Program-made: the position numbers and the translations under genes | Assembly: GCA_902546085.1 (NCBI GenBank) | Contig: CACCIO010000010.1 | Coordinates: forward strand, 1-36,668 | DNA: 36,668 nt | DNA from: an uncultured Pelagibacteraceae bacterium | GTDB taxonomy: Bacteria; Pseudomonadota; Alphaproteobacteria; Pelagibacterales; Pelagibacteraceae | Direction of reading: 5' to 3' | Part shown: positions 25,425 to 33,653 of the stretch, one piece after another | Position numbering within the stretch: position 1 is the stretch's first letter | Layout of the letters: every line of letters begins with the position of its first letter | The notes under the pieces: model-generated | What the model was told of the DNA's origin: nothing | Seen by the model: the letters and a program-made list of their open reading frames with translations, nothing else | The model's database searches: none

Positions 25425-27204
25425 TTTAGAAAACATACATTATAAATTTTTTCCAAAATCTAAAACTGCACCATGGGGGAAAAAATTAATCATAATGGCT
25501 TGGATCATAGAAATCCTAGTTGCCTCTGTCAGTTTTTCTATAGCTATGCTATTTTTTTTAAGTAGTGGTGATAGTAATTTAAAAATAGCTCAGGTTGCCT
25601 CAACATTAAATGTTAATAGTATAATTGTTGGATTATCTTTTTTGGTTGTTACCATTATCGAATTAACCAAAATACCTTTAGCTTCAGTTTTTTATTACGC
25701 AGGTAGAGTTACTTGGAGAATCACTTTTTTTATAGCTTTACTTGCAGTAAATTTTTTAACTTTTGAAACAATTATGCAGGGATTTGAACTTGCCTATAAT
25801 CAAAGATCCTCAATAGTGGATGAAATTCGAAAAAATGTGGAAAACAAAAAAGAAGAAATTGCAAATATAGAATTAAAAGGAGATTTATCAGATATCGACT
25901 TAAAAATAGCAAAGGTTAATGAAGATATTAAAATTTTAGTTGATCAAAAGGTAATAATAGAAGAACAAAGAATAGAGGAAAAAAGTAAATTGCTTGAAGA
26001 AGCTCAAGTAGCAAATCCTAATATTCAAAGATTAAACAATGCAATTACAGATGCAAAAAAAGAAAAAATAAATTATGAAAATCAAAAAGCTGAATATGTA
26101 AAACAAAGAAATGAGGTCAAAGGTGTTTTTGGTGCAAAAAGAAAAAGAGATGCAATTACTGTAGAAATTAATATTCTTGAGGGAAAAATTAATAATGTAA
26201 ACAACAAAATTCAAAAATACGAAGATGATTTAAAAAAAGCAACTGATGCAGGTAAAAGTAACAATTCAAATAAAATAGATGCTATTGATAAAAAAGCAAA
26301 TCTTAGAATTAGTGATCTTAATAAACAAATTTCAGATCTTGAAAATAATCAATTAAAACCCTTACTTGATCAAAAAGCTACAAATTTAACAGACTCTTTA
26401 AATCAAGAAGAAAAAAAGAAACAACTTAATGATGAACTAGTTGATCTTAAAAAGGAACTTAAAGAGGCAGCAAAAGAATCCCAGATATACAGAATTGCAA
26501 TTAAAATAAAAGTTTTTGGTGAATTTATTAGTGGTGGAAAATTAGAAGATGATATTGAAAAATATGACGAAGAAATTTTGGAACTAGAAAGATCTAAATT
26601 TAAAAAAACATATTTTTTCTTCTTTGAAAGAGATCATGAGCCATCAGATGCATACTTAAAGTTAGTTGATAATAAAATTCAAAATTTGGAAAAAAGAAAA
26701 ATTGAAGCAATAAATCAAGCTGAAATAGATGAAACAAAAGCTATTGACGAAACAGATCTTACTCAAAAAGATGTTGATAGAGCATTTTGGATATGGTTTG
26801 GAAGTATGGCTTTAATTATTTCGATTATTGGATCATTGGTAGCATTGGCCGCTTTCCACCTTCAAGATGAAAGAATGCATGAGATTAGAAATAGACCTTT
26901 AAAGGAGAGATTTGGAAGATTCTTTAGGAATATTGCTTGGATACCAGTTTATATAAATAAATATATATGGGCTGGTGTAAAGAGACTTACAAAACCTAAA
27001 ATTGTAGAAAAAGAGGTTATAGTTGAAAAAGAAATTGAAAAAATAGTTGAAAAAAATGTTGGAGAAAAAATAGTTTATGAAAAGGTTGAGGTACCAAAAG
27101 AAGTTATAAGAAAAGAATTGGTTTATGTTCCTCTACCTACTGATGATGAGGAGCTTATAAAAAAAGGACCTATAAAAGCTACAGACTACGATAAGAAGAA
27201 ATAA
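25417..27204 (+). CDS. Large coiled-coil inner-membrane protein
   Basis: A 595-aa protein with three N-terminal membrane segments (about 26-48, 66-86 and 98-118). A long charged coiled coil follows (about 130-440; rich in LEKE/KIxD heptads), then a fourth membrane segment (about 453-477). The basic/acidic C-terminal tail has repeated VEKE units (EKEVIVEKEIEKIVEKN) ending in a Pro/acidic stretch. With three segments before it, the coiled coil would lie on one side and the tail on the opposite side of the membrane. No family recognised with confidence. Overlaps with both neighbours (8 bp and 1 bp) indicate strict co-translation with the TerB-like protein. Confidence 0.75.
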   Translation: MPNLENIHYKFFPKSKTAPWGKKLIIMAWIIEILVASVSFSIAMLFFLSSGDSNLKIAQVASTLNVNSIIVGLSFLVVTIIELTKIPLASVFYYAGRVTWRITFFIALLAVNFLTFETIMQGFELAYNQRSSIVDEIRKNVENKKEEIANIELKGDLSDIDLKIAKVNEDIKILVDQKVIIEEQRIEEKSKLLEEAQVANPNIQRLNNAITDAKKEKINYENQKAEYVKQRNEVKGVFGAKRKRDAITVEINILEGKINNVNNKIQKYEDDLKKATDAGKSNNSNKIDAIDKKANLRISDLNKQISDLENNQLKPLLDQKATNLTDSLNQEEKKKQLNDELVDLKKELKEAAKESQIYRIAIKIKVFGEFISGGKLEDDIEKYDEEILELERSKFKKTYFFFFERDHEPSDAYLKLVDNKIQNLEKRKIEAINQAEIDETKAIDETDLTQKDVDRAFWIWFGSMALIISIIGSLVALAAFHLQDERMHEIRNRPLKERFGRFFRNIAWIPVYINKYIWAGVKRLTKPKIVEKEVIVEKEIEKIVEKNVGEKIVYEKVEVPKEVIRKELVYVPLPTDDEELIKKGPIKATDYDKKK

Positions 27205-27974
27205 TGTCAGATGATAAAATTCAATATGATGTCCATGATTATAGTCCAGTAAATAAATATATTGAAGATCAGGCTCGTTTAAAAAGATCAGCAAGCACTT
27301 GGCGGTACGCAAAAGCAACAGCATTAATTTTAGTATCAGCAGGTATTTTAGCTGTATTACTGGCTTGGGCCTATTATCTTTATAAAAAACCTCATAGATT
27401 AGTATCTTTAAGTGAAATTGAGGATCGAATATTATCTAATGAGGAAAGAATAATTAATAATGAACGTAAAATTCCAAAAGATAATGAGGTAAATACTTCA
27501 ACTACTGAGAATATCCTCAAAAGTGAAATTAATAAAAAAGATCAAAAAATATTAAATTTAGAGGAAAAACTAAAAGATATAGATAAACAAGATACTGAAA
27601 TGATTGAAGAACTAAAAAAGAATTTAGAGAATTTAAAAAATGAGAAGAAAAAATTACAAGAAAGCCTGTATGAAAAAAGACAGGTTAAAACAAATGTGAT
27701 TCACTTTCAGCAGATAAAAACAAAATTAAACAATGCAGATGTAACGGTTACAACAAGACTTTATTATGATGATCCTACTAATTTGTCACCTAATAAAACT
27801 GATGGATCAGATCCAATAGAATGTTATGTTACTTTCAATAGAGATGATTTACAAAAAATTGAATTAGGTACTAAAAATGAAACTCCTAGAGTTAGTAAAT
27901 ATCATATGGAAACATTGGGTGTAAGTTTTAACGATTTTGTAAATCTTAAAAAAAGCAAGTGTCAATTTAATTAA
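27204..27974 (+). CDS. Single-pass coiled-coil membrane protein
   Basis: A 256-aa protein. A cytoplasmic N-terminus of about 33 residues precedes one membrane helix (about 37-59, ATALILVSAGILAVLLAWAY). A coiled coil (about 70-158) and a C-terminal periplasmic beta-like domain (about 160-256) with two cysteines (IECYV and KSKCQFN) follow. The start shares a base with the preceding stop (TAATG). Its coiled coil could pair with that of the neighbouring four-helix protein. No family recognised. Confidence 0.72.
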   Translation: MSDDKIQYDVHDYSPVNKYIEDQARLKRSASTWRYAKATALILVSAGILAVLLAWAYYLYKKPHRLVSLSEIEDRILSNEERIINNERKIPKDNEVNTSTTENILKSEINKKDQKILNLEEKLKDIDKQDTEMIEELKKNLENLKNEKKKLQESLYEKRQVKTNVIHFQQIKTKLNNADVTVTTRLYYDDPTNLSPNKTDGSDPIECYVTFNRDDLQKIELGTKNETPRVSKYHMETLGVSFNDFVNLKKSKCQFN

Positions 27975-27978
27975 ATTT

Positions 27979-28554
27979 ATGAAAAAAATTTTCTTTTTTA
28001 TATTTTTTTCTATTTTTACCTTTTCAGTTGTAGCTAATGAGATAGATGATCTTACAAAATTAGCTAATGATGGTGATCCTATAGCACAAAATAATCTAGG
28101 TCATTATTATTTATATTTGAGTGATGATAATCCAGACGATAAAGAGCTTTTAGATAAAGCAATTTATTATCTTAATGCAGCTGCAGAACAAGAGCAGGTT
28201 AATGCGATGACAACAGTTGGTTGGACTTATTTTACAGGTGAACATGGGGCTCCAAAAGACAATGAACAAGCTATATACTGGAACCAAAGAGCATCTGATT
28301 TAGGTTTTACAATAGCAAGTTACAATATGGGATTTTTTTATTACTCAGGACTAGCAGGGCTTGATCAAGATCTTGTTATGGCAAAAAAATTTTGGTTATT
28401 AAGTGCTTCACAATGGGTAAATTCAGAAGGGCTACATGAAGCTACAGCTCAAGAACTTTTAGATGAGATTAATCAATATAACCCTAATCCTACAAAAGAA
28501 ATGATAAAATTGAGAGATTTTTTTATAATGTTATTAAAATCTGAAGGAGCATAA
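27979..28554 (+). CDS. Secreted Sel1-like repeat protein
   Basis: A 191-aa protein with a signal peptide (about 1-20, FSVVANEID). Three to four Sel1/TPR-like helical repeats follow: LANDGDPIAQNNLGHYYLYL, AAAEQEQVNAMTTVGWTYFTG and ASDLGFTIASYNMGFFYYSG with the usual Gly/Ala/Tyr spacing. Such repeats are protein-binding scaffolds. It lies 4 bp from both neighbours inside the TerB-like/coiled-coil operon and directly before the first paralogue of the secreted family. Confidence 0.82.
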   Translation: MKKIFFFIFFSIFTFSVVANEIDDLTKLANDGDPIAQNNLGHYYLYLSDDNPDDKELLDKAIYYLNAAAEQEQVNAMTTVGWTYFTGEHGAPKDNEQAIYWNQRASDLGFTIASYNMGFFYYSGLAGLDQDLVMAKKFWLLSASQWVNSEGLHEATAQELLDEINQYNPNPTKEMIKLRDFFIMLLKSEGA

Positions 28555-28558
28555 TTAA

Positions 28559-29140
28559 ATGTTAAGAAGTTTTATAATTATAATTTTTTTTTTAAATCTA
28601 CATTCATTGGCAAAAGCTGACGACATTAGAGACTTTGAGATGGAGGGAATAAGTGTAGGGGATAGTTTACTTAATCATTACAGCAATGAAGAAATATCAA
28701 ATGCGCTTCAAATGAAATATCCAAAAAGTGACAAATATATTAAATATCAATTTAAAATTAATAGCAGTGAGTATGATAATATTTCCTTTCATATAAAAAA
28801 AAATGATCCTAAATTTAAAATTTATGAAATTTCAGGTGGTACATTTTTTAATAAAAATTTTTCAAAGTGTAAAAAACACCAAACAAATGTTATAAATGAT
28901 TTAAAATCAATTACTCAAAATTTGATTGAAGATAGTTATAGATTTTATTATGAAAATCTTGAAGATGGAAAAAGTTTTGCTGATGTAGTTGAATTTAAAT
29001 ATTCTAATGGAGATTTAATAAGAATGTGGTGTGTAAATTGGTCAGAAAAAGTTGAAAAAAATTTTAATTATGGAGATAATTTTTCAATTTCCTTAACCCC
29101 ACTTAAACATATGAATTGGATCAATAAAGAAGCATATTGA
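28559..29140 (+). CDS. Secreted family paralogue 1 (DIRDFEIEG family, unknown function)
   Basis: 193 aa: signal peptide 1-21 (LHSLAKA), then DDIRDFEMEGISVGDSLLNH, the family signature. A mixed alpha/beta domain follows with two cysteines, in FSKCKKHQ and MWCVNWSE, probably paired in the periplasm. It begins 4 bp after the Sel1 gene and has no copy of the start-proximal element, so it should be transcribed from the upstream operon. This links the family to the membrane/Sel1 gene set. The (I/V)(S/G)xGDSL block resembles the short first-helix motif of SmpA/BamE-fold lipoproteins, but that relation is speculation. Confidence 0.75.
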   Translation: MLRSFIIIIFFLNLHSLAKADDIRDFEMEGISVGDSLLNHYSNEEISNALQMKYPKSDKYIKYQFKINSSEYDNISFHIKKNDPKFKIYEISGGTFFNKNFSKCKKHQTNVINDLKSITQNLIEDSYRFYYENLEDGKSFADVVEFKYSNGDLIRMWCVNWSEKVEKNFNYGDNFSISLTPLKHMNWINKEAY

Positions 29141-29222
29141 TTATCACTAAGTACAGATTCTATAAATTCATTATTTAGTCCCATCATATGAATAAATTAT
29201 ATCAATTTTATTTTGAGGAATG

Positions 29223-29251
29223 TTGACACAAGTAGGTTACAGTGAGAGAGT
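29223..29251 (+). promoter_or_regulatory. Start-proximal promoter-like element, copy 1
   Basis: TTGACA (29223-29228), 17 bp, then GAGAGT (29246-29251) preceded by TG-A (extended -10 position), 7 bp before ATG 29259. See the other three copies with identical spacing. Confidence 0.5.
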
Positions 29252-29258
29252 ATTGTTT

Positions 29259-29849
29259 ATGAGGATACTTCTAGCAGTATTTTTATTAATCCTAAGCTTA
29301 CAATCCACTATTAAAGCTGAGGATATTAGGGATTTTGAGATAGAAGGAATGAGTGTTGGAGACAGCCTTCTAGATTATATGAGTTTAGAAAAGATAAACA
29401 TATCTAAAAGAAATTATTTTGATGACCAAAGAAATTATTATGTTGTGGGACTAGCTGATAATTTAAATTCCTATGATGTTTTAGATTTGTATCTTAAAAC
29501 TGGAGATAAAAAATATATAATTAGAACTATTGGTGGTGTTTTAGATCTAAGCGGACCAAAATGTTTTTCCAAAAAAGATGAAATTGCAATTGAATTAGAA
29601 AATTTTTTTCCCAACATTGTAAAAGAAGAATTTGAAAAATCACATGAATTTGATAAATCTAATAAATCAAAACAGTATCAAACAGTTTTTTTTCTTAAAA
29701 ATACAAAAAAGGCAAACGATCCTCATATTAGAGTAGAATGCTCTGTTTGGTCAGAGGATATTAAAAAAAAAACAGGTTTTTCTGACAGTTTAAATGTTGT
29801 TGCAATGACGACTGAAATTCTTGACTGGATTTATAGTGGTTACAAGTAA
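29259..29849 (+). CDS. Secreted family paralogue 2
   Basis: 196 aa from ATG 29259: signal peptide MRILLAVFLLILSLQSTIKA, then EDIRDFEIEGMSVGDSLLDY. The cysteine pair is in GPKCFSKK and RVECSVWSE. The frame is open upstream to an ATG at 29220, but that start would put 13 charged residues before the signal peptide and lies in the promoter-like element. The 118-bp gap before it is long for this genome. Confidence 0.75.
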   Translation: MRILLAVFLLILSLQSTIKAEDIRDFEIEGMSVGDSLLDYMSLEKINISKRNYFDDQRNYYVVGLADNLNSYDVLDLYLKTGDKKYIIRTIGGVLDLSGPKCFSKKDEIAIELENFFPNIVKEEFEKSHEFDKSNKSKQYQTVFFLKNTKKANDPHIRVECSVWSEDIKKKTGFSDSLNVVAMTTEILDWIYSGYK

Positions 29850-29928
29850 ACAGGAAGTTGTATTATTATATTTCGTTTAATTATTTGTTCAACTGATTTA
29901 CTAATATTAATTTAATATTTGTAAAATC

Positions 29929-29957
29929 TTGACACCCAAAAGACACAGTGAGAAAGT
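29929..29957 (+). promoter_or_regulatory. Start-proximal promoter-like element, copy 2
   Basis: TTGACA (29929-29934), 17 bp, then GAAAGT (29952-29957) preceded by TG-A, 7 bp before ATG 29965. Confidence 0.5.
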
Positions 29958-29964
29958 GATTTAT

Positions 29965-30549
29965 ATGAAAGTATTTCTATCAGTAATAATTTTAATCATT
30001 AGTTTTCAATCATGGACCAAGGCTGATGATGTTAAAGATTTTGAGATAGAGGGGATTAGTATAGGCGATAGTTTGCTTGATTTTTTCAGTAAAAATCAAA
30101 TAGATAATTTTCCAAACTATGATGAAGGAACTGATTTAAAGTTTCGAATATCTGAATTTTATGAAACAGGTAATTTTAAAATAGATAATTATGACGTAAT
30201 GCAGGTCTATTATAAGCCTAATGATCAACAGTATATAATTTCAGGTATTAGAGGAGCACTTTTTTGTAAAAATAAAAGTGACTGCATAAATCAATATAAA
30301 AGAATAATAAATGATTTAAAAAATTCATTTTCAGATTTTAATAATTCAAGTTCAGAAAAATTTAAACATCCTGATGATAAAACAGGTCAAAGTATTGTTG
30401 AACTTTTATTTTTGAATTTAAACAAAGGATATATTACAGTAAGATATACTGATTGGTCAGACAAAATAGATTTTTCGGATAATGTTGATGTTGAAATTGG
30501 AACTACCGAAGTTGAAAAATGGCTTAGAAGTAATTACGGTAATAATTAA
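29965..30549 (+). CDS. Secreted family paralogue 3, altered cysteine pattern
   Basis: 194 aa from ATG 29965: signal peptide to about residue 20 (QSWTKA), then DDVKDFEIEGISIGDSLLDF. The usual second cysteine is missing (VRYTDWSD where others have C-x-x-W), and the first site carries two: LFCKNKSDCINQYK. The other features are kept, so this is a diverged but intact copy. The in-frame TTG at 29929 is the -35 of the element, not a start. Confidence 0.75.
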   Translation: MKVFLSVIILIISFQSWTKADDVKDFEIEGISIGDSLLDFFSKNQIDNFPNYDEGTDLKFRISEFYETGNFKIDNYDVMQVYYKPNDQQYIISGIRGALFCKNKSDCINQYKRIINDLKNSFSDFNNSSSEKFKHPDDKTGQSIVELLFLNLNKGYITVRYTDWSDKIDFSDNVDVEIGTTEVEKWLRSNYGNN

Positions 30550-30623
30550 TTACTGCAATATCCTAATCATGTGTTTGGTAATTTCATGTAGTTTATTTAA
30601 CAAATTAAAATTAACCTAAAATC

Positions 30624-30652
30624 TTGACACAAATAATTAACAATGAGACACT
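30624..30652 (+). promoter_or_regulatory. Start-proximal promoter-like element, copy 3
   Basis: TTGACA (30624-30629), 17 bp, then GACACT (30647-30652) preceded by TG-A, 6 bp before ATG 30659. Here the element is out of frame with the gene, which shows that it is conserved as DNA and not as protein. Confidence 0.5.
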
Positions 30653-30658
30653 TTTAAT

Positions 30659-31231
30659 ATGAAAATATTACTATCAGTATTAATTTTTATCTTTAGTCTA
30701 CAATACTGGGCAAAGGCTGATAATATAAGAGATTTTGAAATAGAGGGAATGAGCTTATACGAAAGTGCTTTAAATTTTTTTTCTCAATCCGAAATTAAAG
30801 ATAATGAGGAGAATTATTATAATAATAAAACTTTTAAAACAGCTACAATGAGTTCAAGAAAATTTGATCTTTATGAGGACGTTCAAATTTCGTATAAAAC
30901 TAATGATAAAGAATATTTGCTTTATGATATTAGTGGAATTGTAGATAAAAATTATAATTCATGTTTAAAAGAAATAGTAAAAATATCTGAAGATTTTAAT
31001 CAAATGTTTTCTAAAACCAAATTTGAGGAATTGTATACATTTAAACATAACAGCGATCCATCTGGTGAGTCTGAAGTTAGTGATATGTATTGGGAATTTA
31101 AAAATGGAGATAAAATTTTATTAGCCTGTTATAATTGGAACACTTCATTTGGTAAAAAAAAAGGATATGTTGATGAGATGCGAATTACAATAAGTTCGAA
31201 AGAATTTGATACATTTCTTTTAAATGAATAA
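30659..31231 (+). CDS. Secreted family paralogue 4
   Basis: 190 aa: signal peptide MKILLSVLIFIFSLQYWAKA, then DNIRDFEIEGMSLYESALNF. It keeps the FEIEGMS core but the GDSLL block is changed to YESAL. The cysteine pair is in YNSCLKEI and LLACYNWN. It is preceded by element copy 3. Confidence 0.75.
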   Translation: MKILLSVLIFIFSLQYWAKADNIRDFEIEGMSLYESALNFFSQSEIKDNEENYYNNKTFKTATMSSRKFDLYEDVQISYKTNDKEYLLYDISGIVDKNYNSCLKEIVKISEDFNQMFSKTKFEELYTFKHNSDPSGESEVSDMYWEFKNGDKILLACYNWNTSFGKKKGYVDEMRITISSKEFDTFLLNE

Positions 31232-31280
31232 CAATATTAATACTTACTAAGCTTGAAGTTATTATCTAAATTTTGAGATC

Positions 31281-31309
31281 TTGACACATATAGTACTCAG
31301 TGAGAAAGT
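31281..31309 (+). promoter_or_regulatory. Start-proximal promoter-like element, copy 4
   Basis: TTGACA (31281-31286), 17 bp, then GAAAGT (31304-31309) preceded by TG-A, 7 bp before ATG 31317. Confidence 0.5.
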
Positions 31310-31316
31310 GTTGAAT

Positions 31317-31910
31317 ATGAGGATATCTTTAACTTTTTTGATTTTAATTCTTTGTTTTCAATTTATTTCTAAGGCTGAAGATGTTAGGGACTTTGAAATT
31401 GAAGGTATGAGTATTGGGGAAAGTTTGCTTGATTTTATGTCTGAAAAACAAATAAATGAAGCATTAGGAAGTGAAAAAGCTTATTTTTACGAAAATAAAT
31501 TCGTAACAATTTCTACTTGGGATAATAGAGGTAATTATGAAACATATGACAATGTAGGAGTTATTTTAAAGCAAGGTGATTCTACATATAAAATATATGG
31601 TCTTGAGGGATTATTAATAACTCAAGATGGAAATATAGATGATTGCTATAAAAAACAAGAAAGTATTGCCAAAGAAATTTTAATTGTAACAGGTGATATA
31701 TATAATTTAAATAGATGGTCTTTAGAAAAAAATAGAAGAACAAAAGAACAATTAGCAGTAAAGTATATTGATTTTAAAATAATAGATAGTGATAGAAAGC
31801 CGATTTCAATTGTTTGCTTTGATATAAATAGAAGTGGTGACAAATATACAAGATTAGTAGTTGCTGTAGATTCAGAGGAATTTGATAAATATCTTGATAC
31901 TGTTTATTAA
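31317..31910 (+). CDS. Secreted family paralogue 5
   Basis: 197 aa from ATG 31317: signal peptide (MRISLTFLILILCFQFISKA), then EDVRDFEIEGMSIGESLLDF. The cysteine pair is in IDDCYKKQ and SIVCFDIN; an extra cysteine is inside the signal peptide and should be removed. The in-frame TTG at 31281 belongs to the element and was rejected as a start. Confidence 0.75.
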   Translation: MRISLTFLILILCFQFISKAEDVRDFEIEGMSIGESLLDFMSEKQINEALGSEKAYFYENKFVTISTWDNRGNYETYDNVGVILKQGDSTYKIYGLEGLLITQDGNIDDCYKKQESIAKEILIVTGDIYNLNRWSLEKNRRTKEQLAVKYIDFKIIDSDRKPISIVCFDINRSGDKYTRLVVAVDSEEFDKYLDTVY

Positions 31911-31929
31911 AATAAAAATTATTTATTAT

Positions 31930-32502
31930 ATGAAAATATTATTAAAATTTTTAGTTCTATTAATTTTTTTTCAATCCTCAACAATTGCCGATGATATCAG
32001 TGAATTTGAGATTGAGGGAATGAGTATAGGGGATAGCCTTTTAGATCATTTTAGTAAAAATAAAATTAAAGCTAGTATTGTTAGTGGCCCTTATGATCAT
32101 ATAAAAAAAAATCCTGGTAAATTTTATCAAGCTGAAATTAGTTTAAATAATAGCGTTTTTTCAGATTTAATAATTGGACTAAAAAAAAATGATGAAAAAT
32201 TTAGAATTTATATGTTGAAAGGTGCTTTGATTTTTGAGGATAATATTGTGGCCTGTTATGAAAAACAAAGGGAAATTAACTCTCAAGTAGAATCACTTTT
32301 TACTAATCTACAAAAAGATGAATTTGAAAAATCTTTTGATCATGATCCAGATAGCAAAGTTAAATCTATCACCTATTGGTTTGAAGATGGTGGCTATGCT
32401 GATGTTGATTGTTATGATTGGTCAGTAAAAAGTGGTTATGTTGATCATTTAAGAACTGGAGTTTCATCAAAGGAATTTAATGATTGGTTAAATGAAATTT
32501 AA
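31930..32502 (+). CDS. Secreted family paralogue 6
   Basis: 190 aa from ATG 31930: signal peptide (LIFFQSSTIA), then DDISEFEIEGMSIGDSLLDH. The cysteine pair is in VACYEKQR and VDCYDWSV. It follows paralogue 5 by only 19 bp without the element, so it is probably transcribed with it. Its end overlaps paralogue 7 by 11 bp. An upstream ATG at 31882 lies inside paralogue 5 and adds a second hydrophobic lead, so it was not used. Confidence 0.75.
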   Translation: MKILLKFLVLLIFFQSSTIADDISEFEIEGMSIGDSLLDHFSKNKIKASIVSGPYDHIKKNPGKFYQAEISLNNSVFSDLIIGLKKNDEKFRIYMLKGALIFEDNIVACYEKQREINSQVESLFTNLQKDEFEKSFDHDPDSKVKSITYWFEDGGYADVDCYDWSVKSGYVDHLRTGVSSKEFNDWLNEI

Positions 32503-33088
32503 AATATTTAGTATAATTTTGATTATAATCTTTAGTCTTCAATCTTTGACCAACGCAGATGATATTAGTGACTTTGAAATTGAAGGATTTAGTGTTGGAG
32601 AAAGTTTAATTAAATATTCAGATCAAAAAGAAATTACTAAAAAAATTGACGACAAAACCAGTTATCATTATCCGAATAGTAAATTTGTTTCAATTAATTA
32701 TACAACTGAAAATTTGAATTTATTTGACTCTATTGGTTTTGTTATTAAAAAAAATGATCCAAAATTCGTAATTTATGCAGTTGAGGCAACAATTTATTTT
32801 TGGGAAAATAAAATTGATAAATGCTATGAAAAACAAAAACAAATCAAAGATGACCTAAAAATTTTTTTTAGGGATAAAATTACGATAGATGCCTATGATA
32901 CTAAATATGTTGGTGATGAAACTGGTAATAGTATGGTTAGATATGTGGATTTTGATTTTAAAGATCAATCGAATAGTAGGATAATTTGCTATGATTTAAG
33001 TGATGAAATTAATCTTAAATCTCCTGATCAATTATATTTAGTTGCTAACTCTAAAGAGTTTATGATTTTTTTAATCAACAATATGTGA
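32492..33088 (+). CDS. Secreted family paralogue 7
   Basis: 198 aa: signal peptide MKFKIFSIILIIIFSLQ to about 22, then DDISDFEIEGFSVGESLIKY. The cysteine pair is in DKCYEKQK and IICYDLSD. The ATG overlaps the end of paralogue 6 by 11 bp, so it is translationally coupled. It is convergent with soxG (1-bp gap) and closes the array. Confidence 0.75.
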   Translation: MKFKIFSIILIIIFSLQSLTNADDISDFEIEGFSVGESLIKYSDQKEITKKIDDKTSYHYPNSKFVSINYTTENLNLFDSIGFVIKKNDPKFVIYAVEATIYFWENKIDKCYEKQKQIKDDLKIFFRDKITIDAYDTKYVGDETGNSMVRYVDFDFKDQSNSRIICYDLSDEINLKSPDQLYLVANSKEFMIFLINNM

Positions 33089-33089
33089 T

Positions 33090-33653
33090 CTATAATCTTG
33101 AAGCAATATCTTTAATCCAATTAAAGAGATGTTCTGCAAAAGACCTTCTAACAAATAAATTAACTATATTTTCATCTTTATGATGAAGAATTATATCTGT
33201 ATTATTTAAAACTGTCTGAGTTGTTGATCCTTTTTTTTCTTTAAATTCATTAAAATTAAATGGACATCCTGCTGAAAAAATTTCGTAGATATTTTCGCCT
33301 TTAAGTTCTAATTGAACAAATTGATCTGTTACGTCTATTACAGCACCTAAATTTGTTTTTGAAATACTATTAAATAACATTTCATTTAGTTCATATTTAT
33401 TGGTGTTTTGGCTAACTAGCTCATTTGATACTATCATCCATTCATCTGGACTAAGCCACATTGCTGTTAATTTATCACTTGTTGTTGATGTGTTTGCTTC
33501 TGTAGGTAATATCATATTAAGATTTTTACCAACATTGGTTAAAAATTCTCTTTTTTTACCTCTTAAATTAATTTTCATTACAGGAAAAATTTCTTTTACA
33601 GAAACATTTTCTTGTTTGATTTCATTTTTAATGACTGAATTATAGTTAAGCAT
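33090..33653 (-). CDS. soxG: Sarcosine oxidase gamma subunit
   Basis: The small gamma subunit of heterotetrameric sarcosine oxidase, a GcvT/YgfZ-fold partner of the alpha subunit. The 187-aa protein has the typical WLSPDEWMIV stretch, AVIDVTDQFVQLELKG and the closing RRSFAEHLFNWI. The start overlaps the soxA stop by 8 bp, the usual alpha-then-gamma order. No unusual features. Confidence 0.88.
   Translation of the reverse strand: MLNYNSVIKNEIKQENVSVKEIFPVMKINLRGKKREFLTNVGKNLNMILPTEANTSTTSDKLTAMWLSPDEWMIVSNELVSQNTNKYELNEMLFNSISKTNLGAVIDVTDQFVQLELKGENIYEIFSAGCPFNFNEFKEKKGSTTQTVLNNTDIILHHKDENIVNLFVRRSFAEHLFNWIKDIASRL

Noticed and set aside
29220..29964. Longer versions of paralogues 2, 3 and 5 starting at ATG 29220, TTG 29929 and TTG 31281, sharing an LT-x-S-E-(K/R)-V lead peptide
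   Set aside because: The lead would put charged residues before a clear signal peptide, and in paralogue 4 the same DNA element is out of frame. The similarity is that of a DNA element, not of protein.
28559..33088. The secreted paralogue array as a repeat-type mobile element or integron cassette array
   Set aside because: No integrase, transposase or attC-like palindromes are seen; copies are diverged at protein level and share only the short start-proximal element.
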